NCBI RefSeq assembly: GCF_003477525.1
Contig: NZ_QUDO01000012.1
Location: forward strand, 1 to 64,000
Source of the DNA: Ruminococcus sp. AF41-9
GTDB taxonomy: Bacteria; Bacillota; Clostridia; Lachnospirales; Lachnospiraceae
Direction: 5' to 3'
Length of the DNA: 64,000 nt
In this document: positions 43,130-53,371 of the stretch, one piece after another
How positions within the stretch are numbered: the first letter of the stretch is position 1
Layout: each line of letters starts with the position of its first letter
Notes under the pieces: model-generated
Databases searched by the model: none
Told to the model about the DNA's origin: nothing
What the model saw: the letters and a program-made list of their open reading frames with translations, nothing else
Position numbers and translations under genes: made by a program

Positions 43130-45583
43130 CTATTTTCCAGAAACGTCCTCTGCCTTCTCCCAGAACTGTTTCAGCTTTTCCTGCACTGTATTGAGTGAGC
43201 AGTTTTCCCTGTCATTCCACTCCACCGGAAAAAGCGGTCTGTACTCTGAATTTCGAAAGCGTTCATCCAGAAGCAGGATCGCACCTGTATCTTCCTGCGT
43301 GCGGATCACACGCCCCGCAGCCTGCAGCACCTTATTCATTCCCGGATAACGGTATGCATAGGCAAATCCGTCCTCACCTCTGCTGTCATAATACTGCCGG
43401 AGGATTTCTCTCTCTGTCCCTGTCTGCGGCAGTCCGGTTCCCACGATCACTGCCCCGATCAGTTTCTTTCCAGTCAGGTCAATCCCTTCTGAAAAAATCC
43501 CGCCCATCACGCAGAATCCCACCAGTGTAGTATCCTGCTCACAGAACTGTTCCAGAAATTCTTCTTTCTCTCTCTCATACATTCCCTGTGTCTGGGAAAT
43601 ACAGCGCACCCAGTCTGCAGAAAATTCGTTTTCATAGACTTCCAGAACATCCTGCATAAATTTATAGGACGGAAAAAATACCATATAGTTGCCTTTTTTC
43701 GCCCAGACCATCCTCGCAATATAGGAAGCGATCCTGCGATACTCCTCATAATTCCTTCTGGTATATCTGCTGCTCACATCACACCCGGTAAGAATACATC
43801 GGTTCTCTTTCCGAAAAGGGGAAGTCACATAAATCCCATAGTCATCCCTCTTTACACTCAACAGCCGCCGGTAATAATCCATGGGAAGCAGCGTTGCCGA
43901 AAAGAATACGGTACTGATTCCTTTTTCCAGGCATCGTCCAAGATTCGCTGCCGGATTGACACAGAAAAGTTTCAGCCGGAATTTCCCGTCCTCACATTTT
44001 TCCGTATAAACCACATAATTCTCATCCAGAAGTTCCTCCACATTCATGAAATCTCTCACACAGAAATAAAAATCCAGAATCTCATCAACTACTTCTTCCC
44101 CTGCAAATTCTTCCAGAAATTTATCCAGTTCTCCCATGATCTGAAGCATACTCATGGAAACTGCTCCCGGATTTTCCAGAACTTCATATCCTTCACAGTC
44201 ATTTTCCATGGCGAGTAACTGCCTGTTTACTTTTCCCAGTGCCCGGTAAAGACTCTTACTGTGATTCTTTATCTTCTGTCTGACAGCAAGGACATCCTCC
44301 CTGCATACAAAAGCACTGTACATCTCCCGCCCTCTGTCCACAAGATTATGAGCCTCATCGATCAGGAAAATATACTTTCCGTTGTTTCCCTCCCCGAAAA
44401 AACGTTTCAGATACACATTGGGATCAAACACATAGTTATAATCACAGATCACCCCGTCCGTCCAGACTGCCAGATCCAGGCAGAATTCAAAAGGACAGAC
44501 CTGCCATTTCTGCGCGTACTCCAGCAGGATTTCACGGGTATAGTGATCTTCTGAAGTCCACAGATCGTAAACTGCATCATTGATCCGGTCAAAATGCCCC
44601 TTCGCCCATTCACAGTGCTGTGGATTACATTCTGCTTTTTCGCAGAAACACAGTTTCTCTTTCGCCGTGATGGTGATCACTTTAAATTTCAGCCCATGAT
44701 CCTGCAAAATGGAAAAGGCTTCTTCTGCCACAGTCCTTGTGATCGTCTTGGCTGTCAGGTAAAATACTTTCTCCCCGTTTCCTTCTCCGATGGCGCGAAC
44801 CGCCGGAAATATGGCTGACATAGTTTTCCCAACCCCTGTCGGTGCCTGAATAAAAATCTGCTTTCCTACTGAAATCGTATGGTACACGCTGGTCACGATC
44901 TTTCGCTGGCCTTCTCTGTACGGAAACGGAAACTCCAGTCCGGTCATGGATGCATTTCGCTCTTTTTTCCATGCAAGTTCATAGGAGATCCATTTGTGAT
45001 AACGGTCAAGCAGGTTCTGATACCATGTCTGAAGTTCTTCGGCTGTATATATTTGCCGGAATCTTTTTATTTCTTCTGTATCCAGATTCGCATAGGTCAT
45101 CTGCACACCGATCTGTTCGACAGACTGTTCTGTGAACTGCTTTATGGACCGTTCTCGTTCTGTAGATTGCTTTGCAAACTGTTTGGGCAATTGCTTTGCA
45201 GACTCTTCCTCTTTCTTCTCCTGCAGATACATCCAGGCATAGCACATAGCCTGCGCGCGGTGGACTTCTATCGGTTCTTCAAGCTGGCTGACATCTGCAT
45301 AGATTCCTTTGATCTCATCAATGTAAATCTGATTCTCCTCCGTAAAGATTCCATCTGCCCTTCCCTCTGTCAAAATACGCACATCCTCATATTCTGTTTC
45401 ATATTTCAGTGAAACTTCCGCCCTGTAATGGCTGCCCATCTGGCTTTGTATTTTTCTGTGAAGTCTGCCTCCTTTGAGCATCGCTTCTTTATCCGATGAC
45501 CCTCTGCGATTGTCAAGGTCACCGCTTCTTAATATAAACTCCACCAGATTTCTGACGGAAATGCGAACCAACGGTTTTTCCAT
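43130..45583 (-). CDS. Nuclease-helicase fusion: PD-(D/E)XK domain with DinG/Rad3-type helicase
   Basis: The N-terminal 220 aa or so look like a Cas4/RecB-type PD-(D/E)XK nuclease: EGRADGIFTEENQIYIDEIKG (acidic D and E-x-K residues, about 72-94) and a later HRAQAMCYAW motif. The rest is an XPD/DinG-like superfamily 2 helicase with Walker A QAPTGVGKTMS (about 250-260), four cysteines for an Fe-S cluster (CFCEKAEC...C...CPFEFC), DEAH box (IDEAHNL), and QAAGRVIR near the C-terminus. At 817 aa it is probably a DNA repair helicase. A Gln/Glu-rich repeat (KQFAKQSTER...) lies around 130-165. Confidence 0.88.
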   Translation of the reverse strand: MEKPLVRISVRNLVEFILRSGDLDNRRGSSDKEAMLKGGRLHRKIQSQMGSHYRAEVSLKYETEYEDVRILTEGRADGIFTEENQIYIDEIKGIYADVSQLEEPIEVHRAQAMCYAWMYLQEKKEEESAKQLPKQFAKQSTERERSIKQFTEQSVEQIGVQMTYANLDTEEIKRFRQIYTAEELQTWYQNLLDRYHKWISYELAWKKERNASMTGLEFPFPYREGQRKIVTSVYHTISVGKQIFIQAPTGVGKTMSAIFPAVRAIGEGNGEKVFYLTAKTITRTVAEEAFSILQDHGLKFKVITITAKEKLCFCEKAECNPQHCEWAKGHFDRINDAVYDLWTSEDHYTREILLEYAQKWQVCPFEFCLDLAVWTDGVICDYNYVFDPNVYLKRFFGEGNNGKYIFLIDEAHNLVDRGREMYSAFVCREDVLAVRQKIKNHSKSLYRALGKVNRQLLAMENDCEGYEVLENPGAVSMSMLQIMGELDKFLEEFAGEEVVDEILDFYFCVRDFMNVEELLDENYVVYTEKCEDGKFRLKLFCVNPAANLGRCLEKGISTVFFSATLLPMDYYRRLLSVKRDDYGIYVTSPFRKENRCILTGCDVSSRYTRRNYEEYRRIASYIARMVWAKKGNYMVFFPSYKFMQDVLEVYENEFSADWVRCISQTQGMYEREKEEFLEQFCEQDTTLVGFCVMGGIFSEGIDLTGKKLIGAVIVGTGLPQTGTEREILRQYYDSRGEDGFAYAYRYPGMNKVLQAAGRVIRTQEDTGAILLLDERFRNSEYRPLFPVEWNDRENCSLNTVQEKLKQFWEKAEDVSGK

Positions 45584-45690
45584 GCTATTTGGCCTCCTGC
45601 GCCCGGTATCCTGCCGGACATTCTACACGGATTATAACATATTTTTTATATACAATTAAAACAAATTCCGCAAATCAAAATTCCACATAG

Positions 45691-45732
45691 AAAAAGCCGC
45701 CGGAAATCCTTTTGTAGATTCCCGACGACCTG
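45691..45732 (-). terminator. Terminator of lysC
   Basis: GTCGTCGGGAATC pairs with GATTTCCGGCGGC, followed by TTTTTC on the minus strand. Confidence 0.75.
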
Positions 45733-45796
45733 CCATTTTTCATATTTTATTCTATTACCTGAAGCTTCCAGATTCTTTCACTGTCGAATACAGAAA

Positions 45797-47116
45797 TTAC
45801 ATCTGAGTAAGTACAAAGATATCATAGATTGCCTTTACAGCAGCTTCGAAATCTCTGTTTTCCACACCAATAATGATATTCAGCTCACTGGAACCCTGGT
45901 CAATCATCTTAACGTTTACGTTTGCATGAGCCAGTGCGGAGAAGATTCTTCCGGCTGTACCTCTCTGGGATTTCATACCACGGCCTACAACTGCGATCAG
46001 TGCAAGGTCAGATTCCATTTCTACGAAATCCGGCTGTACTGCCCGATGGATTCCTGCGATTACCTGCTGTTCTTTTTCCTCAAATTCATCCTGATGTACA
46101 TAGACAGTCAGTGTATCAATTCCTGATGGAATATGTTCAAAGCTGATTCCCTGATCCTCAAACACCTGAAGAACTTTACGTCCGAAACCAACTTCACTGT
46201 TCATCATGGATTTCTCAATATTGATAGAGCAGAAACCTTTCTTACCGGCGATACCGGTGATTGTAAATTTCGGTTTCTTGCATGTGCTCTCTACGATGAA
46301 AGTACCTTTATCTTCCGGTCTGTTTGTGTTCTTAATGTTGATCGGGATTCCCTCTTTACGAACCGGGAAGATTGCATCTTCATGAAGAACGGTTGCACCC
46401 ATGTAAGAAAGCTCACGAAGTTCTCTGTATGTGATTGTCTCGATCACTGCAGGATTCTCTACGATTCTCGGATCTGTTACAAGGAAACCGGAAACGTCTG
46501 TCCAGTTCTCATAAAGGTCTGCCTTGATTGCTTTTGCAACAAGGGAACCAGTTACATCAGAACCACCTCTGGAGAAAGTCTTAACTGTTCCGTCTTCGTA
46601 TGCACCGTAGAATCCCGGAATAACGGCACGTTCGCATTTTGCAAGTCTCTTGGAAAGAAGCTTGTCTGTCTTGTCTGCATCAAAGTTTCCGTTCTTGTCA
46701 AAACGAATTACTGTTGCTGCATCTACGAATTCATAGCCAAGGTAAGCTGCCATTACTTTACCATTGAGGAACTCACCTCTGGATGCAGCGTAATCAGAAC
46801 CAGCCTGAGCCTTGAAGTCTTTCTCGATCTGTGCAAATTCTTCCTCTAAAGAAAGATTCAGTTTCAGACCACGGATAATCTCATAATATCTCTCTTTGAT
46901 TTCCTGTAAAACTGCTCCGAAATCTTCGCCCTGTACTGCAATGTTGTAACATTTGTAAAGTAAATCGGTAACTTTGGTGTCCCCGTCAAATCTCTTTCCA
47001 GGTGCGGACGGAACCACGTAACGTCTGCTCTCATCACTTCTGATGATCTCTCCTACTTTCTCAAACTGCTGTGCATTTGCCAGAGAACTTCCTCCGAATT
47101 TAACAATTTTCTTCAT
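45797..47116 (-). CDS. lysC: Aspartate kinase
   Basis: Aspartokinase phosphorylates aspartate, the first step to lysine, threonine and methionine. The 439-aa protein has KFGGSSLANA (residues 6-15), GGSDVTGSLVAKA near 188, and two C-terminal ACT domains for amino-acid feedback (from about residue 290). The 47117-47290 leader has no lysine riboswitch that I can recognise. Confidence 0.95.
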   Translation of the reverse strand: MKKIVKFGGSSLANAQQFEKVGEIIRSDESRRYVVPSAPGKRFDGDTKVTDLLYKCYNIAVQGEDFGAVLQEIKERYYEIIRGLKLNLSLEEEFAQIEKDFKAQAGSDYAASRGEFLNGKVMAAYLGYEFVDAATVIRFDKNGNFDADKTDKLLSKRLAKCERAVIPGFYGAYEDGTVKTFSRGGSDVTGSLVAKAIKADLYENWTDVSGFLVTDPRIVENPAVIETITYRELRELSYMGATVLHEDAIFPVRKEGIPINIKNTNRPEDKGTFIVESTCKKPKFTITGIAGKKGFCSINIEKSMMNSEVGFGRKVLQVFEDQGISFEHIPSGIDTLTVYVHQDEFEEKEQQVIAGIHRAVQPDFVEMESDLALIAVVGRGMKSQRGTAGRIFSALAHANVNVKMIDQGSSELNIIIGVENRDFEAAVKAIYDIFVLTQM

Positions 47117-47339
47117 CTTTCCTGCTCCTCATATGTCACTTAGTATTTTCAGTCAGGTTTCCTTCCTGCCTTACTGTCAGTCCCCGATCAGTCCCTTTCC
47201 CGCCCTTAGTATTCTTACCGGTCAGGTCCTCTCAGTAAACTGTTAGTCTCTGTCACTCTACTAACATAAAGTCTGTCTAATATTTTATTGAATAAACTCG
47301 AATTTTGCAAGCCTTTCTTACAGAAATACCTGAAAATAG

Positions 47340-48050
47340 TTATTTTTCACAATCCGATGCAGATTCCCGCTGTTTTTTTACAAAATCTGTTACATCATGG
47401 ACATACAGCGTATCCCCATTTACACGGAAGTGGATATCTTTATCCCCAAACGGCATCCCATATGAACGTTCCGGGTCATTCTGGTAAGCAGGACGCGGGT
47501 CATCTGCAAGCACCGCGAGCAACGCTTTCCTGCTCTCCTGTGGTATTTTTTCCAAAAGTTCCGGAGGAAACTCTACGTTCAGATGATAGTCTTTGGAAAA
47601 TTCCGCAAAACTTCCTGTTGCTTCCGGATGACAGTCTGCATATGGGATATATGGTTTAATGTCAAAAATTGGCGTGCCATTCATTAAATCTGCGCCTTCT
47701 ATATAAATCACCGGGCTGTCCGGCTCATCCAGGGATACCTTTACAAGCTTCACACAGGACAATCCTATAGAATTTGGCCGGAACGGAGATCTGGTGGCAA
47801 AAACTCCTTTTCTCACATTTCCCCCAAGTCTCGGCGGCCGGACAGTCGGGGACCACTTTGCCCTCTTTGCCTCTGAAAACTCCCAGATCAGCCAGATATG
47901 GCTAAACTCCTCCAAGCCGCGGCAGGCATCCACATTGCGGTACTCCGGTTCGAATACGATCTTTGCTTTCAGAGCTTCAACCCGGCCACTCTGTCTGGGG
48001 ATACCGAATTTAGTTGGGAAATCGTTTTCTATATGTGCGATTGGAATCAT
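47340..48050 (-). CDS. trmO: tRNA (N6-threonylcarbamoyladenosine-37)-N6-methyltransferase TrmO
   Basis: TrmO (TsaA/YaeB family) adds a methyl group to t6A37 of certain tRNAs with SAM. The 236-aa protein has KFGIPRQSGR near the N-terminus, EFSHIWLIWEF, and VFATRSPFRPNSIGLS (about 85-100), all hallmarks, then a C-terminal domain with DPRPAYQND. The same cell also encodes TcdA here, another t6A37 modifier. Confidence 0.92.
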   Translation of the reverse strand: MIPIAHIENDFPTKFGIPRQSGRVEALKAKIVFEPEYRNVDACRGLEEFSHIWLIWEFSEAKRAKWSPTVRPPRLGGNVRKGVFATRSPFRPNSIGLSCVKLVKVSLDEPDSPVIYIEGADLMNGTPIFDIKPYIPYADCHPEATGSFAEFSKDYHLNVEFPPELLEKIPQESRKALLAVLADDPRPAYQNDPERSYGMPFGDKDIHFRVNGDTLYVHDVTDFVKKQRESASDCEK

Positions 48051-48091
48051 TGTATTCTTCTCCTTTTACTTTATTGTACTCCAGTCCAGAA

Positions 48092-48126
48092 AAAACTAAT
48101 AGCCCGGAAAAATGACTCTCCGGGCT
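48092..48126 (-). terminator. Terminator of the alanine/glycine symporter gene
   Basis: AGCCCGG / CCGGGCT stem followed on the minus strand by ATTAGTTTTTT. Confidence 0.75.
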
Positions 48127-48133
48127 GTTATTG

Positions 48134-49522
48134 TTATTTTTTCTGTGCAAAATATTCTTTTGTAAGTGTAATGGCAGTTCCTGAAAGTAAGAACACACCG
48201 ATTAAGTTCGGGATTGCCATAAGGCCGTTGAAGGTCTCGGCAATGCTCCAGAGAAGTCCCAAATCTACAGTTGCACCAAGGATTGCCACTAATGAATAGG
48301 CGATCATAAATGGGCGGATAACTTTTGCAGAGAATAAGAATTCAATGCAGCGAGCTCCGTAAAGTCCCCATCCGATAATCGTTGAAAATGCAAAGCAGCA
48401 CATGGCAACTGCCGTAAAGATGGAAACCCAGCCTCCATATGTAGCAGTAAATCCGGAAATTGTAAGTTCTGCACCTGCCGCTGCACCGTAATTTACCGGC
48501 ACGCCGCTTACAAGGATCACAAGTGCTGTCAGAGTACAGATCACGATTGTATCTGCAAATACCTCAAAGATACCAAACATACCCTGTTTTACAGGCTTGC
48601 TTGTATCTGCACAGGCATGGGCGATAGACCCTGTACCAAGTCCTGCTTCATTGGAGAAAATACCTCTGGAAACACCCTTTTTCATACTGAGGAAAAAGCT
48701 TCCAATCACACCGCCTGTCACTGCTGACGGATTAAAAGCTCCATAAACAATATCATGGAAAACTGCCGGAACTCTTCCGATATTTAAGATTACAACACCT
48801 AATGCAAGTACAATATAAAACAATGCCATAAAGGGCACCAGCTTCTCGGAAACACTTCCGATTCGCTTGATACCGCCCAGCAGTACCATACCAACCAGCA
48901 GCGTGATCACAATTCCAAGGATCAGATTCAATCTGCCTGTGGAAGACTCTGAAATCACATTGAAGTTAATAAGAGCTGTATCAATTGCTGTTGTAATGGT
49001 ATTTACCTGAGTAGCATTACCTGTTCCAAATACAGTCAGTACACCGAATGCAGAATAAAGAACTGCAAGAAATCTCCAGTTCTTTCCCAATCCGTTCTTA
49101 ATATAATACATAGGTCCGCCTACATAATCCCCATGTCTGTTTCTCTCACGGAAATGTACTGCCAGGGTAACCTCTGTAAATTTCGTGCACATTCCAAGGA
49201 GCGCGGAAACCCACATCCAGAATACAGCTCCCGGTCCGCCGATGGCGATAGCTCCGGCAACACCGGCGATATTTCCAGTACCTACTGTACCTGCCAACGC
49301 AGTACAGACTGCCTGGAAAGGTGTCATGGAACCGTCAGAGGCCTCTTTTTTCTTAAAAATTCTTCCCAGTGTGGTTTTAAGCGCATACGGGAATTTGCGG
49401 ATCTGGACAAAACCAGTCCGCAGGCTCAGGTAAAGCCCTACGCCGATAATACAGATCATAGCCGGGACACCCCAGATAAAATTATTTACGACGTTATTGA
49501 TGGATTCAATTGTCTGAAGCAT
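48134..49522 (-). CDS. Alanine/glycine:cation symporter (AgcS family)
   Basis: The 462-aa protein is a sodium/alanine-glycine symporter with about ten membrane segments. Signature segments are GTVGTGNIAGVAGAIAIGGPGAVFWMWVSALLG (about 75-107), YVGGPMYYIKNGLG, and FSNEAGLGTGSIAHACA near 295. It is transcribed alone and divergent from the GH31 gene. Confidence 0.93.
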   Translation of the reverse strand: MLQTIESINNVVNNFIWGVPAMICIIGVGLYLSLRTGFVQIRKFPYALKTTLGRIFKKKEASDGSMTPFQAVCTALAGTVGTGNIAGVAGAIAIGGPGAVFWMWVSALLGMCTKFTEVTLAVHFRERNRHGDYVGGPMYYIKNGLGKNWRFLAVLYSAFGVLTVFGTGNATQVNTITTAIDTALINFNVISESSTGRLNLILGIVITLLVGMVLLGGIKRIGSVSEKLVPFMALFYIVLALGVVILNIGRVPAVFHDIVYGAFNPSAVTGGVIGSFFLSMKKGVSRGIFSNEAGLGTGSIAHACADTSKPVKQGMFGIFEVFADTIVICTLTALVILVSGVPVNYGAAAGAELTISGFTATYGGWVSIFTAVAMCCFAFSTIIGWGLYGARCIEFLFSAKVIRPFMIAYSLVAILGATVDLGLLWSIAETFNGLMAIPNLIGVFLLSGTAITLTKEYFAQKK

Positions 49523-49844
49523 GTTAAATAAACCTTTCTTTCGTGTAATAATAACAGTTTAGCACTTTTTTCACCGTATGTACAGAAAAATTCTATTAAG
49601 ATAAAGTATTAAAGCACAATAAGTTAACAGCGCAAACAGATACGATCAGCCGCTCCACTGCTTCACAGTTTGAGCAAAAGTCAAAATAACGTATAAATTT
49701 GTCATAATTTCAGTAGCATTTCCTCACCCAAACCTCTATTATTGTAAATATGAAATCAAGGAAAACATATGTGTATTTTTCAATAGTACTTAATCGTTTC
49801 AGTTATTTATTTAACATTTTTCAACCTAAGGAGGACATGACAAA
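49523..49844. other. Divergent intergenic region
   Basis: This 322-bp AT-rich spacer separates divergent agcS and the GH31 gene. TTGAGC and TATAAA 16 bp apart (about 49671-49697) could be a plus-strand promoter about 150 bp before GH31. I see no clear catabolite-repression site, ORF or repeat. Confidence 0.4.
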
Positions 49845-51797
49845 ATGATTCAGAAATATACTTACGGAACCCCATTTGAAACCGATGCCATCGTAACTTC
49901 CATCCCGGCTTCTGAGGGGACTCCTGCATACGGAACTATCTCCACAGAGAACGGCTTCTCTTTTACTTATGACATGGATGACAACGATGTTGTCTATGGT
50001 CTGGGCGAATCAAACCGCGGAATCAACAAACGTGGATACGTTTATGAAAGCAACTGTTCCGACCAGCCAAACCATACAGAAGATAAAATCTCCCTCTACG
50101 GAGCACACAACTTCATCGTAATCTCCGGAAAACAGACTTTCGGTCTCTTCGTTGATTATCCCGGAAAACTGAAGTTTGATATCGGTTACACACTCTCTTC
50201 CCAGTTAAAGATCACCTGTGAGGATGCAGATCTTTATCTGTATGTGATCGAGGGTGAAACCCCTTACGATATCGTAAAACAGTTCCGCAAAATCATCGGA
50301 AGAAGCTATATCCCGCCTAAATTCGCATTTGGTTTCGGTCAGAGCCGCTGGGGATATACAACTGCTGACGATTTCAGAAAAGCCGCTGACGGATATCGTG
50401 AAAACAATATTCCGATCGATATGGTATACATGGATATCGATTACATGGAAGACTACAAAGATTTCACAGTCAATCAGGAAAACTTTCCTGACTTTGAGGC
50501 CTATGTCAATGAAATGAAAGAAAAAGGCATCCACCTTGTTCCGATCATCGATGCCGGTGTCAAAGTAGAAGCTGGCTATGATGTTTACGAAGAAGGTGTT
50601 GAGAAAAACTACTTCTGCAAACGTGAAGACGGCAGTGATTTCGTTTCCGCTGTATGGCCGGGCTGGACTCATTTCCCTGATGTCCTGAATGCAGATGCCA
50701 GAGCATGGTTCGGACAGAAATACGAACGTCTCATTTCAAAGGGAATCGACGGTTTCTGGAATGACATGAACGAACCTGCAATGTTCTGTACACCGGAAGG
50801 CGTTGCTGAATTAAAAGAATACATCAAAGACAACTTCATGGACAAGGAAGAAGCACCTGGATTTACACTCGGTGATAAAGTAAACGCCCTTGCAAACAAT
50901 CCGGAAGATTACAAACGCTTCTATCACAATGTAAACGGTCAGAAGATCCGCCACGACAAAGTACATAACCTGTTTGGCTATAACATGACCCGTGCAGCAG
51001 GTGAAGCATTTGAAAAAATCGCACCTGGCAAACGTTTCCTGATGTTCTCCCGTTCCTCCTATGTGGGAATGCACAGATACGGCGGAATCTGGATGGGAGA
51101 CAATAAATCCTGGTGGTCACACATCCTTCTGAACTTAAAGATGCTTCCATCCCTGAATATGTGCGGTTTCCTTTACACAGGTGCAGATCTGGGCGGATTC
51201 GGTGCAGATACCACACGTGATCTGGTACTGCGCTGGCTGGCACTTGGTGTATTCACACCTCTTATGAGAAACCACTCCGCTCTGGGAACCAGAGAACAGG
51301 AAGCTTACCAGTTTGAAAATATCGAAGACTTCCGCCATGTGATCGGTGTCAGATATCGCCTTGTTCCATATCTGTACAGTGAATACATGAAAGCAGCATT
51401 AAACGACGACATGATGTTCCGTCCGCTTGCATTTGACTACACAGACGATGCATTCGCAACTCAGGTAGAGGACCAGCTTCTCCTTGGAAACGAAATCATG
51501 ATCGCACCTGTTTACACACAGAATGCAAAAGGCCGCTATGTATATCTGCCGGAAGAAATGATGTTCGTAAAATTCCTTCCAGACGGAACCATCTCTCAGG
51601 AAATTCTTGGCAAAGGACATCACTATGTAGAAGTTGCCCTGAATGAAGTTCCGCTGTTCATCCGCAAAGGAAAAGCAATCCCGGTTGCTGATGTTGCTCA
51701 GACAGTAAAAGATATCGATCCAGCTACAATCCGCATGATCGGATATGAGGGAGCTGAATATGACCGTTACGATGATGACGGAGTAAGTACTCTGTAA
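49845..51797 (+). CDS. Glycoside hydrolase family 31 alpha-glucosidase
   Basis: The 650-aa protein is a retaining alpha-glycosidase of GH31, probably cleaving alpha-1,4 or alpha-1,6 glucosidic ends. The catalytic nucleophile aspartate lies in DGFWNDMNEPAMF (about residue 305), substrate-binding segments in DMVYMDIDYME (about 190), and LYTGADLGGFGADTTRDL near 450. No signal peptide is seen, so it acts on imported sugars. AAGGAGG lies 10 bp before the ATG. Transcribed alone. Confidence 0.94.
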   Translation: MIQKYTYGTPFETDAIVTSIPASEGTPAYGTISTENGFSFTYDMDDNDVVYGLGESNRGINKRGYVYESNCSDQPNHTEDKISLYGAHNFIVISGKQTFGLFVDYPGKLKFDIGYTLSSQLKITCEDADLYLYVIEGETPYDIVKQFRKIIGRSYIPPKFAFGFGQSRWGYTTADDFRKAADGYRENNIPIDMVYMDIDYMEDYKDFTVNQENFPDFEAYVNEMKEKGIHLVPIIDAGVKVEAGYDVYEEGVEKNYFCKREDGSDFVSAVWPGWTHFPDVLNADARAWFGQKYERLISKGIDGFWNDMNEPAMFCTPEGVAELKEYIKDNFMDKEEAPGFTLGDKVNALANNPEDYKRFYHNVNGQKIRHDKVHNLFGYNMTRAAGEAFEKIAPGKRFLMFSRSSYVGMHRYGGIWMGDNKSWWSHILLNLKMLPSLNMCGFLYTGADLGGFGADTTRDLVLRWLALGVFTPLMRNHSALGTREQEAYQFENIEDFRHVIGVRYRLVPYLYSEYMKAALNDDMMFRPLAFDYTDDAFATQVEDQLLLGNEIMIAPVYTQNAKGRYVYLPEEMMFVKFLPDGTISQEILGKGHHYVEVALNEVPLFIRKGKAIPVADVAQTVKDIDPATIRMIGYEGAEYDRYDDDGVSTL

Positions 51798-51853
51798 CCC
51801 ACAGCATATATCTATAAAAACAGTTACCTCAAAAATAGCGAAAAAATAAAAAG

Positions 51854-51918
51854 AAACAGTCACATACACCTGATGAGTATGGAAATATTCACTCAGATAT
51901 GTGACTGTTTTCTTTTTA
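51854..51918. terminator. Bidirectional terminator between GH31 and larC
   Basis: AAACAGTCACATA pairs with TATGTGACTGTTT around a long loop; T-rich on the plus side (TCTTTTT) and A-rich on the other, so it can serve both converging genes. Confidence 0.75.
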
Positions 51919-51954
51919 ATTCATCATTCAGACGGATAACAGACTACAGAAACA

Positions 51955-53367
51955 TCAATGTTTTCCTTTATTTATCGAAACCAGATACTGGTAAATTTCT
52001 GCAAATGGAATTTCATTCGCTCTGCTCAACTCTGCAACACTTTCATATTCCGGATAAAACTGCTCTTTTCCATTTAAAGTACATACCTTTACCTGCGCTT
52101 CTCCCCACGGTGTCTGCACAATACGCTGTTCTCTTTGCAGGATTGCACGTTCCATTCTGGTATAGCGGATTCCAATCGTGGTAGTTTCTTCAAAAATGAT
52201 ATTCTGAAGTTTTTCCATATCTTCTTCCTTACAGATCACATTCAGAACCCATGCCGGTCTGTTCTTTTTCATAAAAGCAGGTACATAATGCACATCTCTT
52301 GCCCCCGCTTTCAGCAGACGCTCCATGACAAATCCCAGAACTTCCCCGCTACAGTCATCAATGTTTGTCTCCATCTTGATGATGCTGTCCTTATTTTCCA
52401 GCCCGGTATTTCCTGTTTTCTTCCGGACTCCTGTATATTTGTCTTCATATACACCGTTCACACTGCTGGCGGTCCTGTTGCTTTCTTTTTCTTCCGAAAT
52501 GATCATTGCTCTCAGAATCCCCGGGCACTCATACTGGCGTTTCCCGGCTCCGATTCCGATCTTCTGAATTTCAAATGACTCCGGAAGCTTATGTCCCGTC
52601 TTCACTGCTGCCACGATAGCCGCACCAGTTGGTGTCACAAGTTCTCCCTCCACCTCTGTCATTTTCAGGCGCAGATGATTTGCACTCACCACATTCGCAA
52701 CCGCCGGAACCGGAATCGGCAGGATTCCATGCTGACAGCGGACAGTTCCACGCCCTTCGCAGAGAACCGGAACAATTACATCTGTAATGTCCAGATTGTC
52801 CAGGCAGACTGCCACAGACACAATATCCACAATAGAATCCACCGCACCAACTTCATGAAAATGAACCTGATCTGTCGGAACATTATGAGCCTTACTCTCC
52901 GCCTCTGCCAGAATTCCAAAAATTTTCAGCGCAATCTTCTTTGCATTCTCTGTCATATCACCATGCTCTATGATATGAGTAATCTCCTTCATTCCACGAT
53001 GTTCATGGTGATGATGGCCATGTGCAGATTTCGTATCATGATTATGAGTATGAGCATGTAATTCTTCAGTTGCATGAGCATGGACATGACTCTTCTCATC
53101 TTCATGCGTATGTTCATGACCATGTCCGTGCAGATATTCCATATCATGGTCATGATTCTCATGTTCTTTATCCAGCACAACATCAAAATCGCAGGCATCA
53201 ATTCCCGATTTCACCACTCTGCTGACCTTCGTCTCAAATCCTGATACCGGAAGACTTTTCAGCACACGGTCCAGCACTGCCTGATCCGCACCCAGATCAA
53301 GAAGTGCAGCCACCGTCATATCACCACTGATTCCGGAATAACATTCCAGATATAACGTTTTTCCCAT
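51955..53367 (-). CDS. larC: Nickel pincer cofactor biosynthesis protein LarC
   Basis: LarC inserts nickel into the pincer nucleotide cofactor of lactate racemase and relatives. The 470-aa protein begins MGKTLYLECYSGISGDMTVAALLDLG, contains a His-rich metal-binding insert (about residues 60-120, many HGHEHTH-type runs), and the VHFHEVGAVDSIVDIVSVAV motif. It is one continuous frame; in Lactobacillus plantarum the two parts are joined by programmed frameshifting. Start at 53367 with AAAGGAA upstream. It begins 4 bp after larB. Confidence 0.92.
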   Translation of the reverse strand: MGKTLYLECYSGISGDMTVAALLDLGADQAVLDRVLKSLPVSGFETKVSRVVKSGIDACDFDVVLDKEHENHDHDMEYLHGHGHEHTHEDEKSHVHAHATEELHAHTHNHDTKSAHGHHHHEHRGMKEITHIIEHGDMTENAKKIALKIFGILAEAESKAHNVPTDQVHFHEVGAVDSIVDIVSVAVCLDNLDITDVIVPVLCEGRGTVRCQHGILPIPVPAVANVVSANHLRLKMTEVEGELVTPTGAAIVAAVKTGHKLPESFEIQKIGIGAGKRQYECPGILRAMIISEEKESNRTASSVNGVYEDKYTGVRKKTGNTGLENKDSIIKMETNIDDCSGEVLGFVMERLLKAGARDVHYVPAFMKKNRPAWVLNVICKEEDMEKLQNIIFEETTTIGIRYTRMERAILQREQRIVQTPWGEAQVKVCTLNGKEQFYPEYESVAELSRANEIPFAEIYQYLVSINKGKH

Positions 53368-53371
53368 AGCT

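Noticed and set aside
47117..47290. Lysine riboswitch or T-box upstream of lysC
   Set aside because: No conserved lysine-aptamer or T-box sequence is present; the stretch only has loose repeats of GGACTGA.
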